Shown: one piece after another, positions 1 to 8,872 of the stretch
Position numbering within the stretch: position 1 is the first letter of the stretch
How the letters are laid out: each line of letters starts with the position of its first letter
Assembly: GCF_000614205.1 (NCBI RefSeq)
Contig: NZ_BAKN01000016.1
Location: forward strand, 1 to 61,761
Direction: 5' to 3'
Origin: Hoylesella saccharolytica JCM 17484
Lineage (GTDB): Bacteria > Bacteroidota > Bacteroidia > Bacteroidales > Bacteroidaceae
DNA: 61,761 nt
Notes under the pieces: generated by a model
Database searches by the model: none
Seen by the model: only the letters and a program-made list of their open reading frames with translations
What the model was told of the DNA's origin: nothing
Translations under genes and position numbers: made by a program

Positions 1-48
1 ACCGGATGGCAGAAAATATTTTTTACTAACCATAAAATCTCTATCAAA

Positions 49-1224
49 ATGGCAACGATCAACAAAATGCCGCAAATTCTGCGGCTCGTGGGAAGCAATC
101 AAATAAGTTTTATCAACATCTTGCACGCGCAATATCAGCGCAAACAGTACGAGCTGGTAAAAGCCGCCGACGCAACGAAGACGAACGTTTCGGCCGAGTG
201 GCTCGCCGAGTGGGAGAAGGCCATCAAGGTGGAAACCGAAATTAACATGCAGGCGTCGGCATCGGTGTTTACAGCCAAAATGCGCGAGAAAGACGCCGAG
301 CGCGACATGCTGTTGTCGAACATTTTTGGCGTTATCAAAGCGCAATGCAAATCGCCCATCACCGCCATTCGCGAGGCAGCGAAGCAGTTGAACGTAGTTT
401 TCAAGCCCTATTACGGCATTCAAGACGAGATTTTTGAGGCTGAAAGCGGGCACATCATCGGTATGGAGCAGGATGCCGCGCGGTATCAAACCGAAATCAC
501 GGCGCTGGGCTTAAAACCTGTGTTCGACGAGCTACACACCGCCAACGAGGCGTACGAAAAAATGCGCACCGACCGTCGCGCCGAGGGTCTCGAGGCGAAA
601 CTACCCGATGCTCGCACGGCGCGCCGCAACACCGACGAGCTGTTCGAGGGCGCCTGTCAATGTATTCTGGCCTCGTACATCCTGGCCAAGACCGATGCCG
701 ACAAGAAACTGGTTGCCAATCTGGTTGACGCCATGAACAAAACCTCCGCCGATTTTAAGGCCACGCACAACGCCAGCATGGCGCAAAAGAAATCGAAAGA
801 TAAAAAGAAACCGGGCGGAGGCTCGGATGGCAACGGGAAAACTCCTGGCAAACCCGACGAAAGGCCGGGCGGAAGCGACGGAGGCAACGGAAAAACTCCG
901 GGTGGCGATAAGGGTTCGGACGGAAAAGGCCCGAATGGCGGAAAAACTCCCGACGACGGCAAAGGCGGAAAGGACGACGGTAAGGGAAAAGGCGGCAAGA
1001 AGGGCGGCGACGACGGAAACGTCAGTCCCGAAAAGGCGCTCATTACTCCGCTGCTTCCGGCACTGGAAACCGAACTGAACCTTGCCCACGATTGTCTAGC
1101 CTACGGCGGCGTAACCGACTGGCAAGATGGCGTAACCATCTATCTGGTTGTAAACAAACGCACGCAAGAGGAAATGTACGTCAAAGTTGAGGGCGGAAAA
1201 CTCGTGGTGGTGGAGAAGAAATGA
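49..1224 (+). CDS. DUF6261-like protein with Gly/Lys-rich linker
   Basis: Predicted cytoplasmic protein of 391 residues with no signal peptide or membrane segment. Residues 1-245 are mostly helical and charged. Residues about 246-325 are a low-complexity linker of G, K, D, P and S with recurring GKTPG-like units. The last 65 residues look beta-rich and end in basic residues. This layout (helical body, Gly/Lys-rich linker, short C-terminal module) resembles the Bacteroidales DUF6261 family, whose function is unknown; the family assignment is from memory and moderate. The gene is clearly richer in G+C than the rest of the window, which explains the long antisense open frames across it. It is followed by a spacer with several repeats and a terminator. 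The ATG at 49 is the only good start. Confidence 0.7.
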   Translation: MATINKMPQILRLVGSNQISFINILHAQYQRKQYELVKAADATKTNVSAEWLAEWEKAIKVETEINMQASASVFTAKMREKDAERDMLLSNIFGVIKAQCKSPITAIREAAKQLNVVFKPYYGIQDEIFEAESGHIIGMEQDAARYQTEITALGLKPVFDELHTANEAYEKMRTDRRAEGLEAKLPDARTARRNTDELFEGACQCILASYILAKTDADKKLVANLVDAMNKTSADFKATHNASMAQKKSKDKKKPGGGSDGNGKTPGKPDERPGGSDGGNGKTPGGDKGSDGKGPNGGKTPDDGKGGKDDGKGKGGKKGGDDGNVSPEKALITPLLPALETELNLAHDCLAYGGVTDWQDGVTIYLVVNKRTQEEMYVKVEGGKLVVVEKK

Positions 1225-1228
1225 TGAA

Positions 1229-1251
1229 GGATTAGGGATTAGGGATTAGGG
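1229..1251 (+). repeat. Three tandem ATTAGGG units
   Basis: Directly after the first gene, ATTAGGG occurs three times in a row. It is telomere-like only by coincidence. It is the first of several simple repeats in this spacer; CATCCTTATTC-like words follow at 1278-1316. Confidence 0.7.
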
Positions 1252-1350
1252 TTTAATTGTCCATTAGCTATTAGCTTTCATCCTTATTCCTTCATCCTTA
1301 TTCTTTCATCTTTCATCCCCAATCTTAATCTCTAAATACAAAGAATTATA

Positions 1351-1384
1351 AAAGATGGATGCACAACTTTGTGCGTCCATCTTT
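1351..1384 (+). terminator. Probable terminator hairpin after the DUF6261-like gene
   Basis: A 16-bp inverted repeat (one G-T wobble) begins AAAGATGGATGC and ends GCGTCCATCTTT. It is followed by GTTTTGTT, consistent with an intrinsic terminator about 130 bp after the stop codon. Confidence 0.6.
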
Positions 1385-1411
1385 GTTTTGTTATACAATC
1401 CCCCCAAAAAA

Positions 1412-1520
1412 GTGAAAAGGTGAAAAAGTGAAAAGGTGAAAAGGTGAAAGGGTGAAAAGGTGAAAGTGTGAAAAGGTGGAAAGGGTGGAAAGGGTGGAAA
1501 GGGTGAAAAGGTGAAAGGGT
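1412..1520 (+). repeat. Degenerate 8-bp tandem repeat (GTGAAAAG)
   Basis: About 13 units of GTGAAAAG or variants (GTGAAAGG, GTGGAAAG) in tandem. The strand is almost purely A and G. The array lies about 90 bp upstream of the uvrA promoter. The unit is not a codon multiple and no open frame crosses it, so it is non-coding. Arrays of this kind can change length by slippage. Confidence 0.85.
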
Positions 1521-1606
1521 AGGGACTTAACTAAGCATATATAGTGCAACCTGTTTGTGAACTATTTTGCCGAACGGCATCGCGCACGTTTTATATAAAA
1601 AAGTGG

Positions 1607-1614
1607 TAACTTTG
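1607..1614 (+). promoter_or_regulatory. Bacteroidetes -7 box TAACTTTG of the uvrA-like gene
   Basis: Exact match to TAnnTTTG, 21 bp before the ATG at 1635. Confidence 0.55.
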
Positions 1615-1634
1615 TAAAGTAATTATTATACTTT

Positions 1635-4468
1635 ATGAGTGAATTTATTGAGCTGAAAGGTGTTCGAGTGAACAATCTGAAGAACATCAGCATTAACATA
1701 CCGAGAAATCAACTGATTGCCATTGCAGGTGTAAGTGGTTCGGGCAAGTCGTCGTTGGCTTTCGATACGCTTTATGCCGAGGGGCAGCGTAGATATGTCG
1801 AATCGTTGTCGGCCTATGCCCGTCAGTTTCTGGGTAATATGAGCAAACCCGAGTGCGATTTTATAAAAGGCTTCCGCCTGCCATCGCTATCGAGCAGAAG
1901 GTAAACACACGTAATCCTCGCTCTACTGTGGGAACTTCTACCGAAATTTACGAGTATCTGCGTTTACTTTTTTCAAGGGTGGGCAAAACGTTTTCGCCCA
2001 TATCGGGACAGCAGGTTAAACGGCACTCGGTAGAGGATGTGATTGCCTGCACCCGACAGTATTCTGTAGGTACAAAGTATGTGGTGTTGGCACCACTGCA
2101 CATCGTTGAGGGCAGAACGTTTCGACGACAATTGGAAATGGCGGTTCAGGAAGGCTATGTACGGCTTTGGCATAAAGGCGACTTCGTTCGGATAGACGAT
2201 TTTTTGGCTCAACCGGATGCAGCAGAGCAGGCAAAGATTGAAGACTTCTACTTGCTGATAGACCGTATGGCGGTAGATGATACGAAAGAGTATCTTTCAC
2301 GACTGACCGACTCGGTTGAAACTGCCATGTACGAGGGTGATGGCATTTGCAAGCTTGTTTTTTTACCGTCGAATATCATGTACGAGTTTTCGACCCGCTT
2401 TGAGGCGGATGGTATCACGTTTGAACAGCCCGGCGAGAATATGTTTTCGTTTAATTCTCCATTGGGTGCTTGTCCTGTTTGCGAAGGCTTCGGTAGGGTT
2501 ATCGGTATTGACGAAAGTTTGGTTGTTCCCAATACTTCGTTAAGTGTGTACGAAGGATGTGTACAGTGCTGGCATGGCGAGAAAATGGGTGTTTGGAAAG
2601 AAGAATTCTGCAAACGTGCTGCCAAGGATGGTTTTCCGATATTCAAACCTTACTACGAATTATCGCGCAAAGAGAAAGATATGCTTTGGCATGGTTTGCC
2701 TTCGGAGCAGGGAAAAGATAGTCATGAGCAGGTAAATCTCGATTCGTTCTTTCAGATGGTGAAGGAAAATCAGTATAAGATACAATATCGTGTGATGTTG
2801 AATAGGTTTCGCGGCAAGACAGTGTGTTATGAGTGTCATGGAACCCGACTGAGAAAAGAGGCCACCTGGGTAAAGATTAATGGGATGAGCATTGCCGACT
2901 TGGTGGAGATGCCTGTTGGAAAGCTGAAAGAATGGTTCGACAGGTTAGAACTGGATGAACAGGATGCGCTTATCGCCTCGAGGGTGTTGACAGAGATTAA
3001 CAACCGACTGCAATTCTTGGTAGATGTGGGGCTGGACTATCTTACGCTGAATCGGCAGTCGAATACATTGAGCGGCGGAGAGAGTCAGCGCATTCAGCTG
3101 ACAACCTCGCTGGGCAGTTCGCTTGTCGGTTCGCTGTATGTTCTTGACGAACCCAGCATCGGACTGCATAGCAGAGACACCCATCGGCTGATTGGGGTGC
3201 TGAAAGATCTTGTTGAACTGGGTAATACAGTGGTTATTGTAGAGCACGACGAGGATATTTTGCGGCAGGCAGACTACTTGATAGATGTAGGACCCGATGC
3301 CGGACGGTTGGGAGGAGAAATTGTATTCGAAGGATCTGCAACCGATATCAACGAAAGTTCGGCAGATGAATGGTTGAAGAGGTTTCCACAAAGTCATACG
3401 ATAGCTTATCTCACGGGAAAGGAGACAATAGACGTACCTACTTCACGTCGCCCATGGAATTTATTTATCGAACTGAAAGGGGCAAGGATGAACAACCTTC
3501 GCGGAATTGACGTAAAGTTCCCGCTGAACGTGCTTACCGTTGTAACGGGTGTGAGCGGTTCGGGTAAATCGTCGCTGGTCAAAGGGATACTTTACCCTGC
3601 CCTGAAACGAAATATGGGTGACGTGGCAGATGCACCCGGAGAGTTTATCGCGTTAAGCGGAGATACTGAGCAAATCAAACATATAGAATTTGTTGATCAG
3701 AACCCTATCGGCAAGAGTACTCGCTCGAACCCTGCTACATATGTGAAAGCATACGAGCATATTCGCCAACTTTTTGCCAATCAGCCACTCGCACGGCAGC
3801 AAGGTTTTACTGCTCAACACTTTTCGTTTAATGCTGAAGGGGGCCGCTGCGAAGAGTGCAAAGGAGCGGGGGTTATCACTGTAGAAATGCAGTTTATGGC
3901 TGATCTTACGCTGGTTTGCGAGTCGTGCCATGGGCAACGCTTCAAACAAGATGTGCTTGACGTGCGGTATGAGGGGAAAAACATCAATGATATTCTCAAC
4001 ATGACGGTAACAGAAGCTATTAACTTCTTTAAGCAACATAAGCAGGTAGCTATTGTTAATCGGCTCCAGCCCCTTGAGGATGTAGGGCTTGGTTATATTA
4101 AGCTGGGACAGAACTCCTCTACCTTATCCGGTGGAGAAAATCAGCGCGTTAAACTTGCTTATTTTATCGGTCAGGAGAAGGCGGAGCCCACTCTCTTTAT
4201 CTTCGATGAGCCTACAACAGGCTTACACTTTCATGATATCAAACGCTTATTGGCCGCCATCGAAGCACTTATTCGTCGAGGACACTCGGTTGTGGTAATA
4301 GAACATCATATGGATGTAATCAAGTGCGCTGATTACATTATCGATCTCGGTCCTGACGGAGGAGATAAGGGTGGAAATCTTGTTTTTGAGGGTACGCCTG
4401 AAGACCTTGCCCTATGTAAGGAAAGTGTAACGGGTAGCTACTTGCGTCAGAAATTGCATGACGCTTAA
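1635..4468 (+). pseudogene. uvrA: UvrA-type excinuclease ATPase, one frameshift
   Basis: Encodes an ABC-type UvrA protein, the damage-sensing ATPase of nucleotide excision repair. The reading frame breaks once: residues 1-79 lie in one frame (Walker [10 protein letters not shown], then [11 protein letters not shown]), and from about 1872 the protein continues in the -1 frame ([10 protein letters not shown]) to 4468. Restoring one C near 1871 (GGC-CTT-CCG) gives an uninterrupted protein of about 944 residues, a normal UvrA length. Both ATPase cassettes are complete: signatures LSGGESQRI and LSGGENQRV, second Walker [10 protein letters not shown]. CxxC pairs remain at CPVC, CYEC, CEEC and CESC, but the CxxC that normally precedes the first FSFN segment is missing (FEADGITFEQP instead). 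This matches the second UvrA type common in Bacteroidetes. The break is either a recent inactivating deletion or a sequencing error; no slippery heptamer is present. Confidence 0.85.
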
Positions 4469-4478
4469 TTCACTCGTT

Positions 4479-5411
4479 ATGAAATCGCAATTATCTATCC
4501 TTGTACCTGTATACAACTACGCGTGCCTGTCGTTAATAACAGCTTTACATCAACAGGCAGAAGCTATTGACGGTCTTTTATATGAGATTATCGTCGTTGA
4601 GGATGGGTCGAATCAGCTTGAAACACTGCATGTAAACAGTCAGATTGAGGCACTAACACATTGTAGGTATATTATCAGAAAGGATAATATTGGGCGTGCT
4701 TCTATTCGCAATTTCCTTGCTCGAGAAGCTCGGTACGATTGGTTACTTTTTGTTGACAGTGATATGAAGGTGCTCTCGTCTACTTTCCTGATTAATTACC
4801 TGCTCACCTCGCTCACCGATATGGTTGTCTATGGTGGAAACAGCATTGGATCAGATACCACTACTGCTGAACGGCAACTAAAGTATCGGTACGAGAAACG
4901 CGCCGAGCGCACGCATCGTCCCACGCAACGTGCTTTACAATCCAACCGTAGTTTCAATACTTCTAACTTCCTCATCAATCGGACTCTTATGTTGCGCGTA
5001 CCCTTCAATAGTAGTATTCGAACCTATGGATACGAGGATGTACTCTTTGGCAAGTCGCTCTTAGAGAAAGGTGTTGGTGTTACCCACATTGCCAATCCCC
5101 TGGGTTTTGATCATTACGAAAATAATGAGTCCTTTTTGGCCAAGATAGAAGAGAGTTTGCACACACTTTATGCTTTTCGCCACGAGCTGCAAGCCTATTC
5201 ACCCATTATTAAAGTAGTCGATAGGCTTACGAAAATGCGGCTCATATTCCTCGTCGGTTTGTTTTATGATCTGTTTCTCCCCGTTGTCCGCCGTAACCTG
5301 CTCGGTTCATGTCCTTCTTTAACTCTCTTCAATATATATAAGCTGGGCGAGTACCTTCGAATAATTGGGCAGTCTGAAGCGAATACCAATCATAAAATAC
5401 ACCTTTGTTGA
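4479..5411 (+). CDS. Family 2 glycosyltransferase
   Basis: GT-A fold glycosyltransferase of 310 residues from the ATG at 4479. An upstream in-frame ATG at 4458 lies inside uvrA and would give 317. The N-terminus reads LSILVPVYNYA, followed by a nucleotide-binding acidic site (VVEDGS) and the metal-binding FVDSDMK. A late acidic GYEDVLFG resembles the ED motif of the catalytic base. The C-terminal hydrophobic stretch (LIFLVGLFYDLFLPVV) suggests membrane association. It follows uvrA by 10 bp and is probably co-transcribed. The sugar donor and acceptor cannot be deduced. Confidence 0.85.
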   Translation: MKSQLSILVPVYNYACLSLITALHQQAEAIDGLLYEIIVVEDGSNQLETLHVNSQIEALTHCRYIIRKDNIGRASIRNFLAREARYDWLLFVDSDMKVLSSTFLINYLLTSLTDMVVYGGNSIGSDTTTAERQLKYRYEKRAERTHRPTQRALQSNRSFNTSNFLINRTLMLRVPFNSSIRTYGYEDVLFGKSLLEKGVGVTHIANPLGFDHYENNESFLAKIEESLHTLYAFRHELQAYSPIIKVVDRLTKMRLIFLVGLFYDLFLPVVRRNLLGSCPSLTLFNIYKLGEYLRIIGQSEANTNHKIHLC

Positions 5412-5433
5412 GGTCTTTTCTGTATAAATTCGC

Positions 5434-5441
5434 TATCTTTG
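5434..5441 (+). promoter_or_regulatory. -7 box TATCTTTG of pdxST
   Basis: TAnnTTTG match in the short gap between the glycosyltransferase and pdxS. Predicted transcription starts near 5448, just before the hairpin at 5455-5474. Confidence 0.55.
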
Positions 5442-5454
5442 CGGCTCATAACCA

Positions 5455-5474
5455 AGCATCGCCTCGGCGATGCT
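5455..5474 (+). promoter_or_regulatory. Leader hairpin before pdxS
   Basis: A perfect 9-bp inverted repeat (AGCATCGCC / GGCGATGCT) with a very short loop sits in the predicted 5' leader, 6 bp before the ATG at 5481 and 18 bp before the ATG at 5493. No U-tract follows, so it is more likely an mRNA stability or translation element than a terminator. Function is unproven. Confidence 0.45.
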
Positions 5475-5492
5475 CTTTAAATGAGTAGAAAC

Positions 5493-6368
5493 ATGAAAGA
5501 AAACAGACAAGAACTGAACAGAAATCTAGCTCAAATGCTGAAAGGCGGAGTAATTATGGACGTTACTACGCCTGAGCAAGCACGTATTGCTGAAGCAGCA
5601 GGCGCCTGTGCCGTTATGGCACTGGAACGCATTCCTGCTGATATCCGTGCCGCTGGTGGTGTGTCGAGGATGAGCGATCCAAAAATGATAAAAAGTATTC
5701 AGGAGGCAGTGTCAATACCCGTCATGGCTAAGTGTCGTATCGGCCATATTGCAGAAGCACAGGTGTTGCAGGCTATTGACATCGACTATATTGACGAGAG
5801 CGAGGTGTTATCGCCCGCCGACGATGTATATCATATTGATAAAAATAAATTTGATGTTCCCTTCGTGTGTGGGGCGAAGAATCTCAGCGAGGCGCTACGT
5901 CGCATCGCCGAGGGAGCCACAATGATAAGAACCAAGGGCGAACCGGGTACAGGAGATGTGATTCAGGCCGTTCGCCACCTGCGAATGATGCAAAGTGAGA
6001 TACGAAGATTGACATCTATGAGTGAAGATGAACTTTATGAGGCAGCTAAGACAATGCAGGCCCCTTACGAGTTGGTTCGCTATGTCCACGACAATGAGCG
6101 ACTACCTGTAGTAAATTTTGCTGCTGGTGGTGTCGCAACCCCGGCAGACGCTGCCTTGATGATGCAGCTGGGAGCCGAGGGCGTGTTCGTTGGGTCGGGT
6201 ATTTTCAAATCGGGCAATCCCACCAAGAGAGCTCAAGCTATTGTAAAAGCTGTTACCAATTACAATAATCCAAAGATATTAGCAGAGCTGTCTGAAGACT
6301 TGGGCGAGGCAATGGTAGGCATCAACGAGGACGAGATTGCTTTGTTAATGGCTGAAAGAGGCAAGTAG
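5493..6368 (+). CDS. pdxS: Pyridoxal 5'-phosphate synthase subunit PdxS
   Basis: Synthase subunit of the DXP-independent vitamin B6 pathway. It condenses ribose 5-phosphate, glyceraldehyde 3-phosphate and PdxT-supplied ammonia into PLP; the family forms a dodecamer of TIM barrels. Visible family signatures are [13 protein letters not shown] (catalytic Asp), MAKCRIGH (Schiff-base Lys), [11 protein letters not shown] (second Lys) and the phosphate-binding [11 protein letters not shown]. Length is 291 residues from the ATG at 5493, which fits the family; the ATG at 5481 adds four residues. pdxT starts 4 bp after the stop, so the two form an operon. Confidence 0.95.
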   Translation: MKENRQELNRNLAQMLKGGVIMDVTTPEQARIAEAAGACAVMALERIPADIRAAGGVSRMSDPKMIKSIQEAVSIPVMAKCRIGHIAEAQVLQAIDIDYIDESEVLSPADDVYHIDKNKFDVPFVCGAKNLSEALRRIAEGATMIRTKGEPGTGDVIQAVRHLRMMQSEIRRLTSMSEDELYEAAKTMQAPYELVRYVHDNERLPVVNFAAGGVATPADAALMMQLGAEGVFVGSGIFKSGNPTKRAQAIVKAVTNYNNPKILAELSEDLGEAMVGINEDEIALLMAERGK

Positions 6369-6372
6369 TAAG

Positions 6373-6945
6373 ATGAGGATAGCGGTTTTGGCTTTACAAG
6401 GTGCTTTTATTGAGCACGAGAAGATGCTGACTCAGCTCGGTGTAGAATGCTTCGAAGTAAGAGGGCGTGAAGATTGGTGCCAGCCAAAAGATGCACTGAT
6501 TATTCCGGGCGGAGAAAGTACTACGATGCTAAAACTCTTAACTGAACTACAGTTACTAGAACCGATACGAGAGAGCATTGAAAAAGGGTTACCTGTATTC
6601 GGTACTTGTGCCGGACTAATTCTGTTGGCGCGCAAGGTTGAGGGTGATGATGTGCAACGCATCTCGACCATGAATGTTACTGTGCGTCGCAATGCATACG
6701 GTAGACAGATGGGGAGCTTTTTTATCGATGGGAAAATTGAAGGCATAGCTCATCCTGTTCCGATGACGTTTATTCGAGCTCCCTATATAGCAAGTGTGGG
6801 CGACGGTGTTGAGGTTCTAGCCGAAGTGTCGGGACACATTGTAGCTGCCCGTCAAGACAGGCAATTGGTGACCGCCTTTCATCCCGAACTAAATAACGAT
6901 ACTTCTATCCATGAACTGTTCTTAAATATGGTAGGCGAAAAGTAG
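6373..6945 (+). CDS. pdxT: Pyridoxal 5'-phosphate synthase glutaminase PdxT
   Basis: Class I glutamine amidotransferase subunit, 190 residues, which hydrolyses glutamine and channels ammonia to PdxS. The motifs are in order: ALQGAFIEH at the N-terminus, IPGGESTTM (oxyanion region), FGTCAGLILLA with the nucleophilic Cys, and AFHPELNND with the catalytic His and Glu. Complete and co-transcribed with pdxS. A strong hairpin follows. Confidence 0.95.
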   Translation: MRIAVLALQGAFIEHEKMLTQLGVECFEVRGREDWCQPKDALIIPGGESTTMLKLLTELQLLEPIRESIEKGLPVFGTCAGLILLARKVEGDDVQRISTMNVTVRRNAYGRQMGSFFIDGKIEGIAHPVPMTFIRAPYIASVGDGVEVLAEVSGHIVAARQDRQLVTAFHPELNNDTSIHELFLNMVGEK

Positions 6946-6970
6946 TAACTCTCTAATCGGCTTAGAAACA

Positions 6971-7007
6971 AAGAAACAGGTTGCACATTCGATGCAACCT
7001 GTTTCTT
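6971..7007. terminator. Bidirectional terminator between pdxT and the DASS transporter
   Basis: Perfect 15-bp stem (AAGAAACAGGTTGCA and its complement) with a 7-base loop and T-rich or A-rich flanks on both sides. It lies between convergent genes and can serve both. Confidence 0.8.
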
Positions 7008-7047
7008 TTATACTATTTTCTACTATTTTCTACTTTTTTCTAAGTGA

Positions 7048-8511
7048 TTAAATTAATCCTGTCCGTCCTACGATAAATAAGATAACATATCCCAGAACTA
7101 AGCCAATAAGTCCGACAGATAATCCGATCTTTATCATTTCGTTCTGATGAACCAACCCCGTAGAGTGTGCAATGGCATTCGGGGGTGTACTAATGGGCAG
7201 ACACATGGCAGTAGAAGCAGCTATTGCAATACCGATGAGCACGGTGGGTGTTCCTCCGATACCTGATAAACTGTCGCCCATTCCCTTACATACGACCGTA
7301 AGAATAGGAACAAGTAATGCTGCCGTTGCGGTATTTGAAATAAAGTTAGAGAGTATATAGCAGATAGCTCCCGAGATAAAGAGGATAACCAACGGCGACC
7401 ACGAACCAAAGGGTATGCTCTCAATAGCCCGCTCGGCGAGTTTTGATTGGTTTAGCGCCAATCCCAGAGCAAATCCTCCTGCCACCATCCATATCACACT
7501 CCAGTTAATATCCTGCAGATCTTTCGCCGTCACGATGCCAGTAAAGGCAAATACAGCAATGGGGAGTATCGCAACCGTATTGGCTCCCACGCCTGTCAGT
7601 TTGTCGAACATCCATAAAATTACCGTTGCAATAAAGGTACCTGCCACAACAGCCGTTCGCCAATTGCGCTGTACGTGCCCTTCTATATGTAGATCAATCG
7701 TTTTCTTTTTGAACGGGAAATAGGTCTTTAGAAGAAACCATCCAACAACCAGCAGTACAATGGTAAGTGGTAACATAAACGACATCCATTGTCCGAAACC
7801 CAAGTTTAAGTTAAGGCCGGCCGGATCATTGAGATATTTCAATGCGATGGCGTTGGGAGGAGTACCGATGGGTGTACCCATTCCGCCGATGTTGGCAGCG
7901 ATAGGTATAGCCAGCGTTAGCGCCACACGTCCCTTACCTTCAGGCGGCAATGCTTTGAATACGGGAGTAAGAAAAGTCAACATCATAGCCGCTGTTGCTG
8001 TGTTGGATATAAACATAGAGAAGGCACCCGTAATAAGGATAAAACCTAACAACACATTTTCTGATTTCCTGCCGAACGGTTTTAAGAGTGTTCGGGCCAA
8101 AAGTACGTCTAATCCCGATTTTGTTGCAGCAATGGCAAGGATAAACCCACCTAAAAAAAGAATGATGATGGGATCGGCAAAGGTAGCCATTAATGCCTCA
8201 TGATCAAGTAAATCGGTTTTGTCTATTCCGCTTCTGAAAAAGTGAAAAGCATTGTCAGAGGTGGTAAAAAGCAAGGTAGCAATTAGTGTTACAGACGTTG
8301 CCCACGAGGGTATTGCCTCAGTAATCCACAAAATGGTGGCAAAAGCAAAAATGGCAATCACTCGCTGCTGAATAATAGTTAACCCGTCTATCCCGTAAAC
8401 ATCGGGAGACAGGTTCCACAAAACTAAAGTAACAAGTACAGCAACAAAAAACATAACGGCCTTCTTCACATTGAAACGACCGCTCAACATGTTTGTTTTT
8501 TCTTCAGACAT
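7048..8511 (-). CDS. DASS/SLC13-family sodium-anion symporter
   Basis: Inner-membrane symporter of 487 residues with about 11-12 hydrophobic segments. It carries the two repeated clamshell motifs of the divalent anion:Na+ symporter family: FISNTATAAMM followed by GTPPNAIAL, and later FISNTATAALL followed by STPPNAIAH. These SNT and PPN elements bind substrate carboxylates and sodium. Members move succinate, other C4-dicarboxylates, citrate or sulfate; the substrate cannot be settled from sequence. Transcribed alone, leftward, ending at the shared terminator with pdxT. Confidence 0.9.
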   Translation of the reverse strand: MSEEKTNMLSGRFNVKKAVMFFVAVLVTLVLWNLSPDVYGIDGLTIIQQRVIAIFAFATILWITEAIPSWATSVTLIATLLFTTSDNAFHFFRSGIDKTDLLDHEALMATFADPIIILFLGGFILAIAATKSGLDVLLARTLLKPFGRKSENVLLGFILITGAFSMFISNTATAAMMLTFLTPVFKALPPEGKGRVALTLAIPIAANIGGMGTPIGTPPNAIALKYLNDPAGLNLNLGFGQWMSFMLPLTIVLLVVGWFLLKTYFPFKKKTIDLHIEGHVQRNWRTAVVAGTFIATVILWMFDKLTGVGANTVAILPIAVFAFTGIVTAKDLQDINWSVIWMVAGGFALGLALNQSKLAERAIESIPFGSWSPLVILFISGAICYILSNFISNTATAALLVPILTVVCKGMGDSLSGIGGTPTVLIGIAIAASTAMCLPISTPPNAIAHSTGLVHQNEMIKIGLSVGLIGLVLGYVILFIVGRTGLI

Positions 8512-8546
8512 ATATGATTATTTTTTATGGTTAGCAATCATGTGCA

Positions 8547-8554
8547 CAAAGGTA
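8547..8554 (-). promoter_or_regulatory. -7 box TACCTTTG of the DASS transporter
   Basis: On the minus strand, 36 bp before the start codon at 8511; exact TAnnTTTG. Confidence 0.55.
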
Positions 8555-8760
8555 TAGTTTTTTTCTTTCTTCCAAAAGAAAATAAGGAAAAAGAGGCGAA
8601 GTGAATCGTCTGTATATCTATGTCTTGTAGACTCTTTGGTCTTCCCTCTTAAAAAAGAATCTTAACACCAATTAATATTCTAATGTTAAGAAAATAAAGT
8701 AAACCAGAGTAAAATTTTATCTTTATAACTCATTGATAATCAGATGTTCGTAGGTGATAA

Positions 8761-8843
8761 AAAATAGATGCGCATCTATTTTAAATTAGATGCGCATATA
8801 ATTTGAACGAGATGCGCAGAAAGTTTAGCCGAGAAGCGCATCT
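8761..8843. repeat. Cluster of GATGCGCAT words, first a perfect 22-bp palindrome
   Basis: 8761-8782 is a perfect palindrome centred on ATGCGCAT. A second, imperfect copy (AGATGCGCAT) lies at 8788-8797, then AGATGCGCA at 8810-8818 and an inverted copy AAGCGCATCT at 8834-8843. Spacing is about 20-24 bp, two helical turns. It lies just downstream of the copA stop. It could be a protein-binding array or a member of an intergenic repeat family. Confidence 0.7.
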
Positions 8844-8872
8844 ACTTGCACTTGTATTTAACAGTTTTGTTT

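Larger units (their letters stand above)
8512..8872. other. Spacer between the DASS transporter and copA
   Basis: No gene seen. It contains the DASS promoter at 8547 and the GATGCGCAT repeat array at 8761-8843, described separately. The rest is AT-rich. Confidence 0.6.

Noticed and set aside
601..1089. Long antisense open frames opposite the first gene, including a Pro-rich one
   Set aside because: They arise from the GC-rich Gly/Lys linker on the plus strand; no start context or family.
1229..1251. Telomere-like sequence
   Set aside because: Only three ATTAGGG units inside a circular-type bacterial context; a simple repeat.
1412..1520. CRISPR array
   Set aside because: Units are 8 bp and contiguous, with no spacers; it is a simple tandem repeat.
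1859..1880. Programmed -1 frameshift in uvrA
   Set aside because: No X-XXY-YYZ heptamer in frame; one missing C explains the break, and UvrA is not known to be made by frameshifting.
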